The notes beneath the pieces were generated by a model. That model searched no databases, was not told where the DNA came from, and saw only the letters and a program-made list of their open reading frames with translations. DNA of 50,622 bases from NCBI RefSeq assembly GCF_002902985.1, contig NZ_CP026168.1:1-50622 (forward strand), given 5' to 3'. Below, in pieces: positions 32,086 to 40,665 of the stretch. A program made the position numbers and the translations under genes. How positions within the stretch are numbered: the first letter of the stretch is position 1; every line of letters starts with the position of its first letter. The DNA is from Leclercia sp. LSNIH1 (GTDB lineage: Bacteria; Pseudomonadota; Gammaproteobacteria; Enterobacterales; Enterobacteriaceae).

Positions 32086-33354
32086 TCAAATTGAGGCGCA
32101 GGGGATATCGGACCACCTGGTCGTGTATGCCGGAGAAAGCATCTCTCTTTTCATTTGCCATTCGGGCGCAATTCCACGGCCTGCAAACCATATCTTCCCG
32201 AGTCCTGAGTGGTTGATGCCATCCAGGACTTTCATCAACTCCTCACTCCGTTCCCGCGGTTGAATGTCATCGAATAGATTCAACTGCGATACTCCGGTAG
32301 GGGTGAAGTCATTCAGCATGACTCCTGCTTTTGCATAGCGATATCCATCAACCCATATCCGATCAAGTGCTGATATGGCTGTCGCGATAATATCCCGGGT
32401 GTCATGCGTCGGTATGTGAATCTTCTCGCTGGCCACGTTACCGTAATAGGGTGTCGCCGAGAAGGGTGATGTCTTGATAAAGACCGCTATCTGCCGGCAG
32501 AACTGGCGTTCGCCCCTTAATTTTTCAGCAGCACGCTCAGCATGCTGACAAACAGCCTGTCGCATAGCCTCATAAGTCGTTACACGTTCACCAAATGAGC
32601 GACTGCACACAATCTGTTGCTTTGCCGGAGGGGCGTCTTCAAGGGCAATACAGGACTCGCCATTAAGCTCCCTGACTGTGCGCTCGAGCACGACGCTGAA
32701 ATTCCGCCTGATGAAAGCCGGATTTGCCTGCGCCAGTTGCAGAGCTGTCGTGATCCCCATTGTGTTCAGCTTTTTGGCTATCCGGCTACCAACACCCCAG
32801 ACTTCTCCAACCGGTTGCAACGATAATAGCTTTTCTGTCCTACGGGGATTATCGCGGGTTAAGGCTAGTACGCCACCGAATTGTGGCCACTCTTTGGAGG
32901 CCCATTGTGCTGATTTTGCTAGGGTTTTACTCATTCCGGCCCCGACGCCGATCGTTAATCCCGTCCCTCGATATACGTGTTCTCTGAGTTGCCGTCCGTA
33001 GTCTTCATAACCAATACAACTTCCAAGTCCTTCTAACGAAAGAAAAACCTCATCGATTGAATATCTTTCAGCTCGTATGGCCATTTCTTCTATGAGAGAC
33101 AATGTTCTGTTTGATAGACTCGCATAAAGCTCATAATTGCTTGAAAATATGTATATTTTTTCCGGAAAATGCATGTTTTTTAGCTGGAACCACGGAATCC
33201 CCATTTTTATGCCATACTTTTTAGCTGAGGCATTGCGTGCAATTATATTTCCGTCGTTGTTACTGAGAACGCAGATAGGCTTGCCACGTAAGTCTGGCCT
33301 GAATACAGCCTCACAGGAGGCGTAGAAACTGTTTACATCGGCTAGAGCAAACAT
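32086..33354 (-). CDS. umuC: UmuC/MucB-like error-prone DNA polymerase V subunit
   Basis: 422 residues, complete Y-family polymerase. MFALADVNSFYASCEAVFRP has the first catalytic acidic residue, and RYSIDEVFLSLEG the conserved SIDE motif. The little finger and C-terminal region (QLNLFDDIQPRERSEELM, probably the beta-clamp contact) are present. It copies past DNA damage with a processed UmuD dimer. The ATG overlaps the umuD stop by one base. SOS-controlled through the LexA box upstream of umuD. Confidence 0.93.
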   Translation of the reverse strand: MFALADVNSFYASCEAVFRPDLRGKPICVLSNNDGNIIARNASAKKYGIKMGIPWFQLKNMHFPEKIYIFSSNYELYASLSNRTLSLIEEMAIRAERYSIDEVFLSLEGLGSCIGYEDYGRQLREHVYRGTGLTIGVGAGMSKTLAKSAQWASKEWPQFGGVLALTRDNPRRTEKLLSLQPVGEVWGVGSRIAKKLNTMGITTALQLAQANPAFIRRNFSVVLERTVRELNGESCIALEDAPPAKQQIVCSRSFGERVTTYEAMRQAVCQHAERAAEKLRGERQFCRQIAVFIKTSPFSATPYYGNVASEKIHIPTHDTRDIIATAISALDRIWVDGYRYAKAGVMLNDFTPTGVSQLNLFDDIQPRERSEELMKVLDGINHSGLGKIWFAGRGIAPEWQMKREMLSPAYTTRWSDIPCASI

Positions 33355-33782
33355 CAGTCAATATTCCGTGTTTTGTGCACAAAGGCAGTTACTACGCCGA
33401 ATATCTGGAGGTACTCAGGATCTGGCCATAGGGTAGGGTAGGTAGGGTTCATTGCCTGCAGCCCAGGTCGCGGTTTTAGTAGTAGCCTTTTAACCGTAAA
33501 TTCTCCCTCAACTTCAGCAATGACTATGTCGCCGTGGCGCGCCTGTTCGGCTTTATCCACGATCAATAGATCTCCAGAGTGCAGCCCGATATCTGTCATA
33601 GAGTTACCGATGGCCCGCACAAAATATGTCGAGCTGGGCCGGGAAATACAGTATTGATTGAGATCGAGTTCTGCTTCGACGTAATCTTGCGCCGCCGACG
33701 GAAATCCGGCCGCGCAACGGTCACTATAAAGGGGAATTACTGTGAAATCCGGGTCGCTTGCTGCACGCATTAAATCAAACAT
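33354..33782 (-). CDS. umuD: UmuD/MucA-like protein
   Basis: 142 residues from the ATG at 33782, which has GGAGG five bases upstream. The self-cleavage site is CAAG in DRCAAGFPSAAQDYVE; the catalytic Ser is in AIGNSMTDIG and the Lys in EFTVKRLLL. RecA-stimulated cleavage activates it for polymerase V. Translationally coupled to umuC. Confidence 0.92.
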   Translation of the reverse strand: MFDLMRAASDPDFTVIPLYSDRCAAGFPSAAQDYVEAELDLNQYCISRPSSTYFVRAIGNSMTDIGLHSGDLLIVDKAEQARHGDIVIAEVEGEFTVKRLLLKPRPGLQAMNPTYPTLWPDPEYLQIFGVVTAFVHKTRNID

Positions 33783-33795
33783 AGTTACCTCCACA

Positions 33796-33811
33796 CTGTT
33801 TTTATATACAG
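33796..33811 (-). promoter_or_regulatory. LexA box of umuDC
   Basis: CTGT-TTTTATAT-ACAG, a perfect match to CTGT-N8-ACAG, 14 bp from the umuD start. Confidence 0.92.
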
Positions 33812-34151
33812 TATTATTGACTTATTGAGCGCACTTTCAAGTTTTGATTTACAGCTTAGCTCTGCTGCTTATCGCCAAAACCACCATTTGTCTCCCAGAC
33901 TCCGTGTGCTGGTTATCTCCTGCCATCGCTTAAAAGGTCGCAGCGTGCCGGCAAAATTCAAGCCACCCGCTGCGGCACCCGTTCGCACTCCTTCCCCCTG
34001 GTCAGTCGCTTGCGCTGCGGCTTAGCATCCGGGGCATGACTTTTACCTCATGGCACGTTGCCTCCCTTCGCTCATGGCGGGAGATAACGACCAACCTTCG
34101 AAAGGAGGACGGCAAAAGAAATTTTTTGAGAAAGGTAAAAAGGAGAAAGCA
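33812..34151. other. Leader region of the first leading-region gene
   Basis: No gene was found. The stretch is GC-rich in the middle, with several short inverted repeats (for example CTCCC...GGGAG near 34061-34084). It ends in a strong ribosome site, AAGGAG, before 34152. It may hold a diverged single-strand promoter, but no alignment to the 227-bp repeats was apparent. Confidence 0.35.
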
Positions 34152-34931
34152 ATGGATCTATACACACTTCTGACGGCAACCCGTGGACTCCAGATTCTGC
34201 AAAAAAATAGCTGGCCAGCCCTGGCACTGAATATTGCAGAGAATGGCTGTCAAATGACGATGACCGGCAAAATTAGCCCTGAAGGGCTCGTCAGTTTGTT
34301 ACCGCAGCTGGCAGAACGCGGGCATCTTGCAAAAGGTGCTGTAACTGGTCTGGAACTGTTGTGTGGTAAAAATGCTGTGGAGGCCACGATCTGGGCCCAG
34401 GCAAGCGGTCGCACTGTTAACGTTGATGTGAGTTTGAATGGGGTCCCTCAGGAACAGACTTTGTGCCAGGATTATCTGAAATTGGCCCTTCAGGATGATC
34501 TGTGGGTCCTCTGCAGTGACCTGTGGAGGGACGCTGAGAAAATTCTTCTGCATACCGGCGCCCGCTACGATGGAGCTCATATCTTTGAACGTGAAAGCCA
34601 GAATTTTATTGTTGCAGCCGAAGCGCTGTCAGAACTTCCTCCGACGGTAAAGCCCGGTGAGATGCTGCTGCAGGCATGGCTGGCTGAAATCCTGCAACAC
34701 GGCTCTGAGGTGCTGGCGATCTGCCTCGTTGTATATCGCGATTATGGAATGCTCCGGATAAGTGAATTTTGTATGCCTGAGGTTTGCGTTATCCGTCCTA
34801 ACTCCCTCGTTAGGCACTGGCTAAATCGTGAGCATGTATCCACTTTGACAGGGATTGCGCGCCGAAATATCGCGATTGAGCGTGAAATCACCTCAAGCTT
34901 TGAAAAGGCTAAATTATTATCAGACGCTTAG
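34152..34931 (+). CDS. Unknown leading-region protein, 259 residues (paralogue 1)
   Basis: Started at the ATG at 34152 after AAGGAG. No signal peptide or membrane helix. The segment TGKISPEGLVSLLPQLAERG, followed by KGAVTGLELLCG, resembles YGQLDAAQLQRLLPEIALRG followed by EQAVQMLLPLIH in the protein at 37350-38129. The C-terminal segments also correspond (RPNSLVRHWLNRE...GIARRNI and HPDSPSRVWFDRH...KTARTEI). Both have exactly 259 residues. I infer one family duplicated within the leading region. Function unknown; the position suggests early expression in the recipient. Confidence 0.75.
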   Translation: MDLYTLLTATRGLQILQKNSWPALALNIAENGCQMTMTGKISPEGLVSLLPQLAERGHLAKGAVTGLELLCGKNAVEATIWAQASGRTVNVDVSLNGVPQEQTLCQDYLKLALQDDLWVLCSDLWRDAEKILLHTGARYDGAHIFERESQNFIVAAEALSELPPTVKPGEMLLQAWLAEILQHGSEVLAICLVVYRDYGMLRISEFCMPEVCVIRPNSLVRHWLNREHVSTLTGIARRNIAIEREITSSFEKAKLLSDA

Positions 34932-35030
34932 TCGCGCAGAATACATAAAAATCATGTTATACCCACTGGCCAGCTTATGCTGGCCGATTTGATTTTACTC
35001 AGTAAAGAACTCGTAAACTCCATTGTCCTT

Positions 35031-35150
35031 GCCGCGCCAGCGCGGCGGAGAACTATAGCGTGCCTTCTCTTTATCCTGAACGCATCTAATCCAAAGGTTA
35101 TCCTTATCGCTATACTCTGCTGTGCGGTATTTTCAACGCACAACATATCT
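35031..35150. repeat. Degenerate copy of the leading-region repeat
   Basis: It shares GCCGCGCCAGCGCGGCGGA and GGTATTTTCAACGCACAA with the area around copy 2 (37022-37085), and a CGTGCCTTC...CGAACGC pattern with the repeats. It has no downstream plus-strand gene now, so it may be a decayed promoter. Confidence 0.45.
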
Positions 35151-35175
35151 TCTAGAGACCTATGGCTAAGTAACC

Positions 35176-35685
35176 TTAAACGTCCGATTGTTTACTTAGA
35201 ATAAGTTTGTTTTGGTTTTTAGTATCAATTATTCTAAAGGCACCATCCTTATCAATGATTAATTGATGAGAGTTGAGCGTGATGATGGTTTGATTTGCAT
35301 TAGAAGTGGTAATGCCAGAGTTGATAGACCATTCTAGAGGGTAATTTTTATTTAATTCATCAATTGCTTCATTGATGATATTTTTCGCATCGTCTAGGTT
35401 TGCCGCTTTGCGTGATTTTTCCAATCTAATTAGGAGGAAACTCAAACCCTCCTCTGCATACTTTTTCTTAAATTCATCCTTAAATTCTTCTACCTGTACA
35501 TGACCCCAGCCAACGAAGTTTGTTGATTTTCGGAGGTTGAATTCCTCCATGTCCGTTTCAAGCTCCGACCTTGCTTCTTTCGGTGTGCTGGCAGGAATGG
35601 GTGAGTCTTCTTCTTTAAGAACGCCTTCGTTCTCCACCTGTTTCGAAGAAAATAAGGATTTAAAAAAAAGTTGCAGTTTTCTCAT
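35176..35685 (-). CDS. Unknown AT-rich minus-strand gene
   Basis: A 169-residue, strongly charged protein with a short basic/hydrophobic start (MRKLQLFFKSLFSSKQ), an acidic middle and a helical part (FLLIRLEKSRKAANLDDAKN). No known family. It runs against the direction of every other gene in the leading region and is much richer in AT, so it is probably a later insertion, although no mobile-element ends are seen. Confidence 0.5.
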   Translation of the reverse strand: MRKLQLFFKSLFSSKQVENEGVLKEEDSPIPASTPKEARSELETDMEEFNLRKSTNFVGWGHVQVEEFKDEFKKKYAEEGLSFLLIRLEKSRKAANLDDAKNIINEAIDELNKNYPLEWSINSGITTSNANQTIITLNSHQLIIDKDGAFRIIDTKNQNKLILSKQSDV

Positions 35686-35936
35686 AAGTAATCCGGTGAG
35701 TGACTATATCGAAAAATATACCATGGAATATGGTAATTTGTTAGTCAATGGATTTACCAGTATTAAATGCCAATAATTTAGTTTGGCTTTTAAATGTGAT
35801 GTGCATATGTTCAATCTTATATGGGTTTTGAACTTTTCACGTTAAGATTATACGAAGCATGATTAAACATACTCTTGTCTAAAAATCATGATGTCGTGAA
35901 ATCCGTTTTTATGCTGGGCCAACTCAGCGGAAATTT

Positions 35937-36163
35937 GCGCCGTGCCTTCACTTTAGCCCGAACGCTCCAGATGCAAGGGTTCGCTTTGCCGGCATCCTCG
36001 CCCGGTCGCAGATTTTTACGCCTGATGTCGTTCTTCCCGTCGTTCTCCCGCTCAATTTTCGCGGGAGAACCGTCCAGATCGTCATCGCTTTTATCTGCGC
36101 TGCGGCCTGCGGTGTCGCCCTTGCATCTTCCGCTCGATGTCGGGCTGTCGTGTCGGCACGGCG
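35937..36163 (+). repeat. Leading-region repeat, copy 1 (Frpo/ssi-like)
   Basis: A 227-bp unit beginning CGCCGTGCCTTCACTTTAG and ending GTGTCGGCACGGCG. It contains a perfect hairpin, GTTCTCCCGC with its complement GCGGGAGAAC, at 36042-36070, with a 9-base loop. Repeats of this kind in F and ColIb-P9 leading regions fold as single strands into promoters used right after entry. It is followed by the gene at 36195. Confidence 0.8.
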
Positions 36164-36194
36164 CAACTGGGTGCCGGATGATGAGGAGAGCGTA

Positions 36195-36662
36195 ATGTTC
36201 AGACTGACCTGTATTGATCTCGATAATGGCGAGTTTGCCGTCTATCTCAATAACCACTACCTGGGAAGTGAAGACGGTAGCGTTGAAAAACTGTATCTGG
36301 GGGATGTGCTGGAACGACTTTCCAGGATGCCGGGTGTGCAGCTCCAGACCATTCAGCAGCCTGTGCCCGGTGATGAAGAATGGTGCTGGAACGATGTCGC
36401 AGATTCCGTGCTTACCCCGTCTCATATTTTGCGGCGGGAGATGACTGTGGGCGGAATGTTGACGCGTCTGCAGCAATACCCCCAGGACGCGCTCTGCACT
36501 GGCACATTCTGGCTTGAAGATGATTTTCTTGCGGTCGATGGCTCGCTTGATAGCGCGACGATTGCAGCGGCGATGGAACGCGCTTATTACGCGCACGATG
36601 CGAACTATGGATTTAACTGGGATCACCTGCGGCTTGCCATCAATGAGGTAAAAGACCTATGA
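36195..36662 (+). CDS. Unknown leading-region protein, first of a pair
   Basis: 155 residues from the ATG at 36195, with GAGGAG upstream. Acidic, soluble, no recognised domain (MFRLTCIDLDNGEFAVYLNN; later FNWDHLRLAINEVKDL). It starts 31 bp after repeat copy 1 and overlaps the next gene by four bases. Small acidic proteins in this position include ArdA, a DNA mimic, so an anti-defence role is conceivable but unproved. Confidence 0.7.
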   Translation: MFRLTCIDLDNGEFAVYLNNHYLGSEDGSVEKLYLGDVLERLSRMPGVQLQTIQQPVPGDEEWCWNDVADSVLTPSHILRREMTVGGMLTRLQQYPQDALCTGTFWLEDDFLAVDGSLDSATIAAAMERAYYAHDANYGFNWDHLRLAINEVKDL

Positions 36663-36994
36663 ACACCTGGCTGACAGGATTTCAGACCGAAACCCACTGC
36701 ACTGAAACCGATGTTTATATGCTTATTGAAGCTGAAAATCTTGCCTTGGCCGAAGCTGGCGCCATGTCTATGGGGCGAACCTGGTGGCCAGATGTGAAAG
36801 AGGACAGCGCAGATCACTGCAGGCTATATCCGGAGAGAAAAGTCTGGTTCAGCAGCATAGTGTTACTGGATGACGTTGAAAATACAGTGCTGCGTGGACT
36901 GAAGTTCCTCGATTGGTGGATCGTAACCGGTACACCCGAATGGCCGGTGATCAGGGACAGATGTGATATGGACTGGCAGGAGTACACCCAATAA
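36659..36994 (+). CDS. Unknown leading-region protein, second of a pair
   Basis: An acidic, Trp-rich 111-residue protein (GRTWWPDVKEDSADHC, LKFLDWWIVTGTPEWPV). Coupled to the preceding gene through ATGA. No family recognised. Confidence 0.65.
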   Translation: MNTWLTGFQTETHCTETDVYMLIEAENLALAEAGAMSMGRTWWPDVKEDSADHCRLYPERKVWFSSIVLLDDVENTVLRGLKFLDWWIVTGTPEWPVIRDRCDMDWQEYTQ

Positions 36995-37089
36995 CGCTAT
37001 GCCCGGCCAGGATTTTCTGGCCGGTATTTTCAACGCACAAGGATGTCGTTTACTCCGCTTTTTATGCCGCGCCAGCGCGGCGGATATCA

Positions 37090-37316
37090 GCGCCGTGCCT
37101 TCACTTTAGCCCGAACGCTCCAGATACAAGGGTTCGCTTCGCCGCCATCCTCGCCCGGTCGCAGATTTATACGACTTAGGCCTTTCTTCCCGTCGTTCTC
37201 CCGCTCAATTTTCGCGGGAGAACCGTCCAGAACGTCCTCGCTTTTATCTGCGCTGCGGCCTGCGGTGTCGCCCTTGTATCTTCCGCTCGGTGTCGGGCTG
37301 TCGTGTCGGCACGGCG
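37090..37316 (+). repeat. Leading-region repeat, copy 2 (Frpo/ssi-like)
   Basis: The same 227-bp unit with the same perfect hairpin, differing from copy 1 at scattered bases. It is followed 33 bp later by the gene at 37350. It is preceded by GCCGCGCCAGCGCGGCGGA, also seen at 35034. Confidence 0.8.
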
Positions 37317-37349
37317 AAGACGTCGCCGCATCGATAGAAGGAGAAGATC

Positions 37350-38129
37350 ATGACAACCGCTTATCGCTTTATGCACCGCCATACCCGCAACACACTGGTT
37401 TCACGTGGCTGGCCAGCCACAATGGATATCGATACCAGCCTGAATTACTCGCGCGGGGAGGGCGTTGCGTTTTATGGCCAGCTCGATGCCGCGCAACTAC
37501 AGCGACTGTTACCTGAAATCGCCCTGCGGGGGTTAATGAGCGAACAGGCAGTGCAGATGCTGCTGCCGCTGATCCACAGAAGCGAACTGGTCGTTCGCCT
37601 TTACAGGAACTCGCTGGGGCACCGTAAGGCTCATGCTGGTACCATTTCACTGGAATACGACAACTGTCCTGCTGACATGAATACGCCACAAATTCTCTGC
37701 CTGCTGAAAGCGCTGCGCGACGAAATCAATCACGTCTGCAGCTGCGTGGCGTCGGCAGGTTATCGACTGACCGAAGCGCTGCGGCCTGCCACAGAGCCAC
37801 TGGTACTGACCCGCCGCACACGTAACTTTACCCTGACGGTGACTGAAGTGGAGCAGGTTCAGGACGATGCTGAATGGGATAACGACACGCTGGATGCCAG
37901 ACTGAAAGCCGTGCTCGACGAGAAAGAAACCTTCCGCCGTCTGAAGATCCGTCTGGAGTGTAATGGCCGCACCGTCGGACAGACGCATGTGCCATATGCC
38001 CTGCGTCACCCTGACAGCCCATCACGTGTCTGGTTTGACCGCCACTGGTTGCGGGATGTAGTGAAAACAGCCAGAACAGAAATCGATGTGATGATGAAAT
38101 CATTTTCCGGGATCAAGATCGCAGCCTGA
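37350..38129 (+). CDS. Unknown leading-region protein, 259 residues (paralogue 2)
   Basis: It starts at the ATG at 37350 after AGGAGAAG. Soluble and helical. It shares length and two conserved blocks with the protein at 34152-34931: LLPEIALRG about residues 54-62, and PDSPSRVWFDRHWLRDVV with KTARTEI near the C-terminus. It is directly behind repeat copy 2, so probably transcribed from the incoming single strand. Function unknown. Confidence 0.75.
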   Translation: MTTAYRFMHRHTRNTLVSRGWPATMDIDTSLNYSRGEGVAFYGQLDAAQLQRLLPEIALRGLMSEQAVQMLLPLIHRSELVVRLYRNSLGHRKAHAGTISLEYDNCPADMNTPQILCLLKALRDEINHVCSCVASAGYRLTEALRPATEPLVLTRRTRNFTLTVTEVEQVQDDAEWDNDTLDARLKAVLDEKETFRRLKIRLECNGRTVGQTHVPYALRHPDSPSRVWFDRHWLRDVVKTARTEIDVMMKSFSGIKIAA

Positions 38130-38252
38130 GTTGAGGCGGGGCAGAGCGCCCCGCTTTTAAGCAAAAAGGATGTCGCACGCTCCGCTTTACCGGCGTGACC
38201 TCCACGTTGTTACGGCCACGCAGGCGAAAACGTCCGTGCGGTCTGCGGCTAA

Positions 38253-38479
38253 CGCCGTGCCTTCACTTTAGCCCGAACGCTCCAGATGCAAGGGTTCGCT
38301 TCGCCGCCATCCTCGCCCGGTCGCAGATTTTTACGCCTGACGTCGTTCTTCCCGTCGTTCTCCCGCTCAGGTTTCGCGGAAGAACCGTCCAGATCGACAT
38401 CGCTATTTATCTGCGCTGCGGCCTGCGGTGTCGCCCTTGCATCTTCCGCTCGAAGTCGGGCTGTCGTGTCGGCACGGCG
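38253..38479 (+). repeat. Leading-region repeat, copy 3 (Frpo/ssi-like)
   Basis: The 227-bp unit again. The central hairpin has one mismatch (GTTCTCCCGC against GCGGAAGAAC). It ends 41 bp before ardA. Confidence 0.8.
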
Positions 38480-38520
38480 TAAGCCGGAACTCAGACGACA
38501 CTGGCAACGGAGGATATTTT

Positions 38521-39024
38521 ATGAGCACTACTACCCCGGCAATTTATGTTGGTACTTACCACAAATACAACTGCGGCAGTCTTTTCGGCAAGTGGTTCGA
38601 TCTCACCGATTTTGACGATAAGTCAGATTTTATGGAAGCGTGTCACGATTTGCATTCGAATGAGTCCGATCCGGAACTGATGTTCCAGGACTGGGAGGGG
38701 ATCCCCGAAAAATTCGCTTCAGAAAGCTCAGTTGACTGGGATTTTATTGAGGCCTACAAGCGCGCGGTTGATGACGGTAAGGATCAGGCTTTCGTTGCCT
38801 GGGTGGAGTACACCGGTGAATGTGATTATGACCAATTTGAAGAGGCCTGGTGCGGTGAAGCAGCAAGTGAGGAAGATTACGCATATGAATTCGTGCAGGA
38901 GCACGGCTTGCTCAGTGAGCTGCCGGAGTCGCTTCATATCTACTTTGATTATGCCGAATACAGCCGGGATATGTTCCTGAATGGTCTGGTATTTCTTAAC
39001 GGGCATGTCTTCCGCAACTTTTAA
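38521..39024 (+). CDS. ardA: ArdA antirestriction protein
   Basis: A 167-residue, very acidic protein. PAIYVGTYHKYNCGSLFGKW and the later AWVEYTGECDYDQFEEAWCG followed by SEEDYAYEFVQEHG match ArdA. ArdA dimers mimic bent B-DNA and block type I restriction enzymes. It sits right behind repeat copy 3, as in ColIb-P9, where early expression protects the entering plasmid. Confidence 0.95.
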   Translation: MSTTTPAIYVGTYHKYNCGSLFGKWFDLTDFDDKSDFMEACHDLHSNESDPELMFQDWEGIPEKFASESSVDWDFIEAYKRAVDDGKDQAFVAWVEYTGECDYDQFEEAWCGEAASEEDYAYEFVQEHGLLSELPESLHIYFDYAEYSRDMFLNGLVFLNGHVFRNF

Positions 39025-39061
39025 GGGCAGGGGGGGAACCCCCTAAATTAAGGAAAAAACT

Positions 39062-39247
39062 ATGAAACTTGATGCACAAACCCGTGACATCCTGCGTCAG
39101 TACAAAAAACGAATTAACGCCGGTCGCCGTGAGGCCGGTTTACGTGAGCTGAGAACCGAAGAAGTGATCGACGAAATTTGCCATTATATGAGCTGCCAGT
39201 CTGCGGTATACATAGGCGGACAGTATATCCGGCAGGATCACCGTTAA
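39062..39247 (+). CDS. Small conserved leading-region protein
   Basis: A 61-residue basic, helical protein (MKLDAQTRDILRQYKKRINA, ending VYIGGQYIRQDHR). It begins 37 bp after ardA and is probably in the same transcript. Function unknown. Confidence 0.6.
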   Translation: MKLDAQTRDILRQYKKRINAGRREAGLRELRTEEVIDEICHYMSCQSAVYIGGQYIRQDHR

Positions 39248-39404
39248 GGTGATTCCGGCAGGCGGCATCCCCGCCTGTCAGTCCGCGGGAAAACCCGGGC
39301 AGGCCTTGCCTGCCGGCGGCTGTCACTGCGCCTTCGGCGCCACGACATGCCGCCCTGCATGACCTGGCAGCGCAAGTCAGTAAAGAAATTAATAAGGTAA
39401 AAAC

Positions 39405-39659
39405 ATGAGCGAAATTAATCTTTCAGGCCTCTCAAAAGACGACCAGGACAAGGTTGCGGTAGATCTGGCCGCGTCGGGTGTCGCGTACAAAGAGCGTCTG
39501 AATCAGCCTGCGGTACCTGAAATTATCGCGCGCGAGCAGCCGGCGCATCTTCGCGAGTATTTTATGGAAAGGGTTCGCCACTACCGCCAGCTGAGCCTGC
39601 AGTTGCCGAAAGCGAGCGACCCTCAATATGCTGAGATGGCTGAAGCGAATAAAAAATAA
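39405..39659 (+). CDS. Small conserved leading-region protein
   Basis: An 84-residue helical protein (SEINLSGLSKDDQDKVAVDL; then PAHLREYFMERVRHYRQLSL). The start follows AAGG. Between it and the previous gene are 157 bp rich in GC hairpins. Function unknown. Confidence 0.6.
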   Translation: MSEINLSGLSKDDQDKVAVDLAASGVAYKERLNQPAVPEIIAREQPAHLREYFMERVRHYRQLSLQLPKASDPQYAEMAEANKK

Positions 39660-40269
39660 CGTTTTCAGAAAGATAACAGCTACAGTTTTCGGTTTTTCTT
39701 TCCTGCACTGGGCGTCCAGTCGGCTGTCATGCTTCGCACTGAGCCGGCTGCGCCGTCTCTGCCCGGCCCCTTCGGGGCAGCGGGTTTCCATCCTGACGCA
39801 ACCCCTTATCGCTTGCAGCAGCCGTTCCGGCTGCGCCGCTCAGTCGCGCCGTTCCTGCGCTCCCTGCATCCCGTCGCCAGAAGACGCGCCGTGATGTAGG
39901 GGGCAACGCCGTTTCGCCGCGCGCGGCTTTCCGTCATTGCGGCGGACCCCTGCCCATTCCGTCCGGTCTTTTTCACCCCTTTGAGTCCCTCCGCCGGGTG
40001 CTGAGAACACCACAGTCCTCGTGGCTGTCCAGGGTGAATGCTGAAGCACGGCCACCAAAACTTTTCGCATGCGAAAACTTTAGGCGTCCGCCCCGGACAC
40101 CTGCCTCGGCCCGTGGCGTTGACGCACCTGCGGCGAAGGTTCTCAAACGGGTGATGTTTTATCCCCCGGGAAGCTTCAGCAGGTTCCCGCAGAACGTCAA
40201 AACCGCGGCTCCCGTAACTCAACGGGTGATGGGTTTTAAAGGCCAGCCCCTTTTATCAGGAGAAATGCA
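39660..40269. other. Long untranslated region before the DUF905 gene
   Basis: 610 bp with no convincing gene. It contains a perfect 16-bp palindrome, TTTTCGCATGCGAAAA, at 40062-40077, within a repeated AAAACTTT context, and several GC-rich inverted repeats. In related leading regions the space upstream of these genes carries control sequences. The palindrome is a candidate protein-binding site. Confidence 0.5.
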
Positions 40270-40593
40270 GTGGGCAAAACATTACAGGAATTTCTGAATC
40301 AGTCCGTGTCGCTACGCGAACCGACCGCTGAAGAACTTGAACTGGCGGCATTGCTGAACGCTGACGTTGCCACCGCGCCTGTGGTGCTGCCAGAAGGGGC
40401 ATTTACCCGAGAAGAGGCGAGGGCTGTTGCGGCGCAGTACACCAACGTCGGTATTGAGAACGATCAGGTAACGCATTTCCAGCTTGTTGTCCGTGATGAC
40501 GAAGGGATGTTGAAAGAACGTGTATGGAATTTTCAAAAAGATGGCGGGGCGTGGATGAATCGCGCACTTGCAAGCTACGGATTTAGAAAATAG
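40270..40593 (+). CDS. DUF905 (YkfF-like) protein
   Basis: 107 residues, GTG start with AGGAG upstream. The C-terminal 70 residues ([20 protein letters not shown], then [20 protein letters not shown], then VWNF) match the DUF905/YkfF family common in IncF and IncI leading regions. Function not established. Confidence 0.8.
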   Translation: MGKTLQEFLNQSVSLREPTAEELELAALLNADVATAPVVLPEGAFTREEARAVAAQYTNVGIENDQVTHFQLVVRDDEGMLKERVWNFQKDGGAWMNRALASYGFRK

Positions 40594-40665
40594 CTGTATG
40601 AAGGTGCCCTGCCGGAGCTGTCACTCCGCAGGGCCGGACAATCATTAACACCGGAGGTATTAACT

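Noticed and set aside
35937..38479. Three long repeats as a CRISPR array or insertion sequences
   Set aside because: The units are 227 bp, spaced by about 930 bp with genes between them, carry no transposase and have no short regular spacers.
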